This document shows positions 62,390-64,000 of a stretch of DNA of 64,000 nt, in pieces (the first letter of the stretch is position 1; each line of letters opens with the position of its first letter). The notes under the pieces were generated by a model. It was given only the letters and a program-made list of their open reading frames with translations, was not told where the DNA came from and did no database searches. Where the stretch lies: the IMG/VR virus record IMGVR_UViG_3300045243_000070, positions 1 to 64,000 of that record, one strand, 5' to 3'. Made by a program: the position numbers and the translations under genes. The DNA is from a virus.

Positions 62390-62854
62390 ATGGATGAGAA
62401 AGAAATACTTTCCCCCACAAATACTGACACGCCATCTCCTACGAATGCGGAGCTTACCAACGTTCCAACGCCGAAGCCAGAGGAAGTCAAGAAATCTCCA
62501 GAACAACTTGTAAAAGAGTCTATTAAGGATTACGCATTCTTGTCATTCACCAATGGCGTATTAAAAGTAGAACACGCAGAGATGAAGTCATTCTTGACAC
62601 CCGTTCTCCTGAAGACTGGTAGTATAGTCAAAAGAGGGACTATACTTGCTAATCTAAATGGTGGGGCTGCCAACATTGACCAGCAAACCCAAGGCTTGAA
62701 TAGTAGTATTGCTACTGTTTTAGTTGGATTTGCTGAACCGCTGAAGGTCAATCTATTGGAAGTAGAGGATACCGATTTAATTATGGGTCTCTACGTTACA
62801 GTAGTAGCCTACAACGCCTTTTTTCGTAAAACCCCTCTCGGATTCGTACTCTAA
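62390..62854 (+). CDS. Tail assembly chaperone, first part, 154 aa
   Basis: RBS AAGGAAGTTTATC. Pro/Thr-rich start (SPTNTDTPSPTNAELTNVPT), a helix, and beta-rich DYAFLSFTNGVLKVEHAEMK. Ends at TAA 62852-62854. The +1/-2 frame that joins it to the next coding region is described as a separate feature. Confidence 0.75.
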   Translation: MDEKEILSPTNTDTPSPTNAELTNVPTPKPEEVKKSPEQLVKESIKDYAFLSFTNGVLKVEHAEMKSFLTPVLLKTGSIVKRGTILANLNGGAANIDQQTQGLNSSIATVLVGFAEPLKVNLLEVEDTDLIMGLYVTVVAYNAFFRKTPLGFVL

Positions 62855-63290
62855 GGCCAAAGAAGAACTCCACTCTATAAATTTTTGGTTCAGAAAGAAA
62901 TATAATTTAGCTCCAACAGACCCTAGATACTTGGAAATGACTCAGGAAGACATCCACACAGAATATTTTATGTATATTCTAGAGGAGAATCCTGGGTTCA
63001 AGCTAGAGGACTTGGATAGAACTTCTACTTCTGATGAAGAGTGGATGAAGGACCAACAAAGAGAGCATACCAACGAAGTTCTAAAGAAAGCTTTTGAAGG
63101 GAAATTAGACGAGCTTAAAAAAGCAGCCGAAGAACTTGGGAAGATAAAACCTTCTGGGTTGAGTCCTCTTGAAGCTGCAAGGAATAAAGTTAAAGTCTCT
63201 TTAAAGTCAAAATTTAATAAACAAATTAATCTCCCAGCTTCGTTAGGTGGGGATGATGAATTTGAAGAAATAATTAGAGAGACGAACTAA
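62808..63290 (+). CDS. Tail assembly chaperone, frameshift extension
   Basis: The frame 1 nt ahead of the upstream gene is open from 62808 to 63290 and has no start codon before 62931. It encodes EELHSINFWFRKKYNLAPTD-PRYLEMTQEDIHTEYF, a motif typical of tail assembly chaperone C-terminal parts. A shift within 62808-62852 would give a fusion of about 300 aa. Internal TTG at 62931 could give a separate short product. Confidence 0.7.
   Translation, partial: PTTPFFVKPLSDSYSKAKEELHSINFWFRKKYNLAPTDPRYLEMTQEDIHTEYFMYILEENPGFKLEDLDRTSTSDEEWMKDQQREHTNEVLKKAFEGKLDELKKAAEELGKIKPSGLSPLEAARNKVKVSLKSKFNKQINLPASLGGDDEFEEIIRETN
62819..62825 (+). other. Candidate -2/+1 frameshift slip site
   Basis: TTTTTTC in zero-frame codons TTT-TTT-CGT. 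A -2 slip moves reading to TTC-GTA-AAA, the frame of the extension. The new frame has TAG at 62802-62807 just upstream, so the shift must occur after it. Confidence 0.55.
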
Positions 63291-63308
63291 AATTAGTCTC
63301 TCTTTTTA
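63276..63308 (+). terminator. Intrinsic terminator
   Basis: Stem AGAGAGAC / GTCTCTCT then T5, overlapping the chaperone stop. May attenuate tape measure expression. Confidence 0.75.
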
Positions 63309-63323
63309 TTTACGGAGTTTTAG

Positions 63324-64000
63324 ATGCCAGATTTAAATTTAAATATTCATACACTTGGTTCAAAAGAAGCCATCAAGAGTGTCAAAGACATTAATAGTGT
63401 CATAAAAGACATGTCCAAACTGGCTAAGAACTCTGCGTTTGGTGATATGAATGCTAAGCAGGTTGGTAAGGCAGATAAGCTCCTTAAACAATTTAACACT
63501 ACTCAGATGCAGACCATAAAGCTTGCCAAAGAGTATGGGGCTCAGGTTAATGTTCTGAATAAAGCTCTTCAGCAAACCGAAGCCATCTACGGGAAGAGTA
63601 AACAAGGTAGAGAACAATTAAAGTCACTCACATCGATGAGAGACGAAGCTAGGCTTAATGCTCGTAGACTACAAGGCTCTGTTAACCGTGGGCGTGGAAT
63701 TGCTGGGGAGATTGCTGAATCGAGAGGTTCTTCAAATCCATCAGAAGGCCCTGGATTATTCGGCGGGGTTGCTAAAGGAGCGGGGCTTGGAGTCCTATCG
63801 ATGGGGGCAATTGGGTTCGTCATTGGAAAAGCTATTATGGCGGGTGTTCAACAATCCAATAAAAACCTTGCCTCCATTACTCAAATTGCAGGTTCCTCAA
63901 GAGGGGGCACTTCGGGACTTTTAAATGAGATAGCTACGTCTTTTGGCCCAGGTTCTATAACTGCCGAAGCTGCGTCTATGGGGTTTGGAAGTAAACAAAA
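63324..64000 (+). CDS. Tail tape measure protein, N-terminal part
   Basis: ATG after ACGGAGTTTTAG; the frame stays open to the window end (about 225 codons seen). Helical Lys/Ala/Gln-rich N-terminus (MPDLNLNIHTLGSKEAIKSV), then Gly-rich hydrophobic stretch (GLFGGVAKGAGLGVLSMGAI-GFVIGKAIM) typical of tape measure proteins. Position right after the chaperone is canonical. Confidence 0.8.
   Translation, partial: MPDLNLNIHTLGSKEAIKSVKDINSVIKDMSKLAKNSAFGDMNAKQVGKADKLLKQFNTTQMQTIKLAKEYGAQVNVLNKALQQTEAIYGKSKQGREQLKSLTSMRDEARLNARRLQGSVNRGRGIAGEIAESRGSSNPSEGPGLFGGVAKGAGLGVLSMGAIGFVIGKAIMAGVQQSNKNLASITQIAGSSRGGTSGLLNEIATSFGPGSITAEAASMGFGSKQ

Overview
The window is a contiguous stretch of a large tailed-phage genome (a myovirus: tail sheath and tail tube genes lie side by side) infecting a bacterium. 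Phage origin is shown by a capsid/tail morphogenesis block, a phage-type sigma factor, homing endonucleases and tightly overlapping small genes. A lipoprotein with a lipobox and a Thr/Pro-rich linker suggests a diderm host, but the sequence does not fix the host. Codon use fits the standard bacterial code, with many TTG and GTG starts. Terminase, portal and replication genes are not in the window.

Layout. (1) About 1-19.6 kb, minus strand: short transcription units, most with a near-consensus host-type promoter (TTGACA, 17 bp, TGG-TAnnnT) and a G-rich ribosome site (AAGGGGGC). Several carry clear intrinsic terminators. This looks like the early, host-takeover arm. It holds ArdC-like antirestriction, a GP88-family protein, a duplicated two-gene cassette with HAD (SAK-type) domains, a lipoprotein, several paralog pairs, membrane microproteins, and AT-rich gaps with palindromic operator-like repeats. 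(2) About 19.7-21.2 kb, plus strand: two HNH-AP2 homing endonuclease genes. (3) About 21-46 kb, minus strand: a long, dense, mostly overlapping run. It contains many small Cys-rich (zinc-ribbon) proteins, an AlkB-like dioxygenase, a SpoT-like HD hydrolase, a TrpC-like protein, a sigma-70 family factor, two RNA ligases, polynucleotide kinase/phosphatase, an endonuclease VII-like HNH protein, NAD+ synthesis genes (NadV and a CinA-like/NMNAT fusion), Nudix, MazG-like and HD nucleotide enzymes and metallophosphatases. (4) 46.03-46.66 kb: a non-coding locus with two strong minus-strand promoters that specify structured, tRNA-like RNAs. (5) 46.66-64 kb, mainly plus strand: prohead protease, scaffold/core, major capsid, connectors, neck proteins, sheath, tube, frameshifted tail assembly chaperone and the start of the tape measure gene. 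Three HNH-type genes and two minus-strand accessory islands (51.2-54.2 and 58.0-59.1 kb) interrupt it.

How it fits together. Host-type promoters would drive the early arm at once. The middle operon then supplies a sigma factor. A second motif, GTTAAATTTTAGCTAT, occurs in front of the structural units and is the natural candidate for the late promoter. The middle genes form two defence-countering sets by family logic: RNA repair (kinase/phosphatase and two ligases, against anticodon nucleases) and NAD+ rebuilding (against NAD+-depleting immunity). ArdC and the SpoT-like hydrolase may act against restriction and alarmone responses.

Most notable for follow-up: the structured RNA locus; the 32-residue sequence shared by the protease tail and the capsid N-terminus; the late motif; the palindromic operators; the three-gene shared zinc module; and the duplicated HAD cassette with a pentapeptide-repeat insert. 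All assignments are from reading the sequence; no database search or folding program was run.
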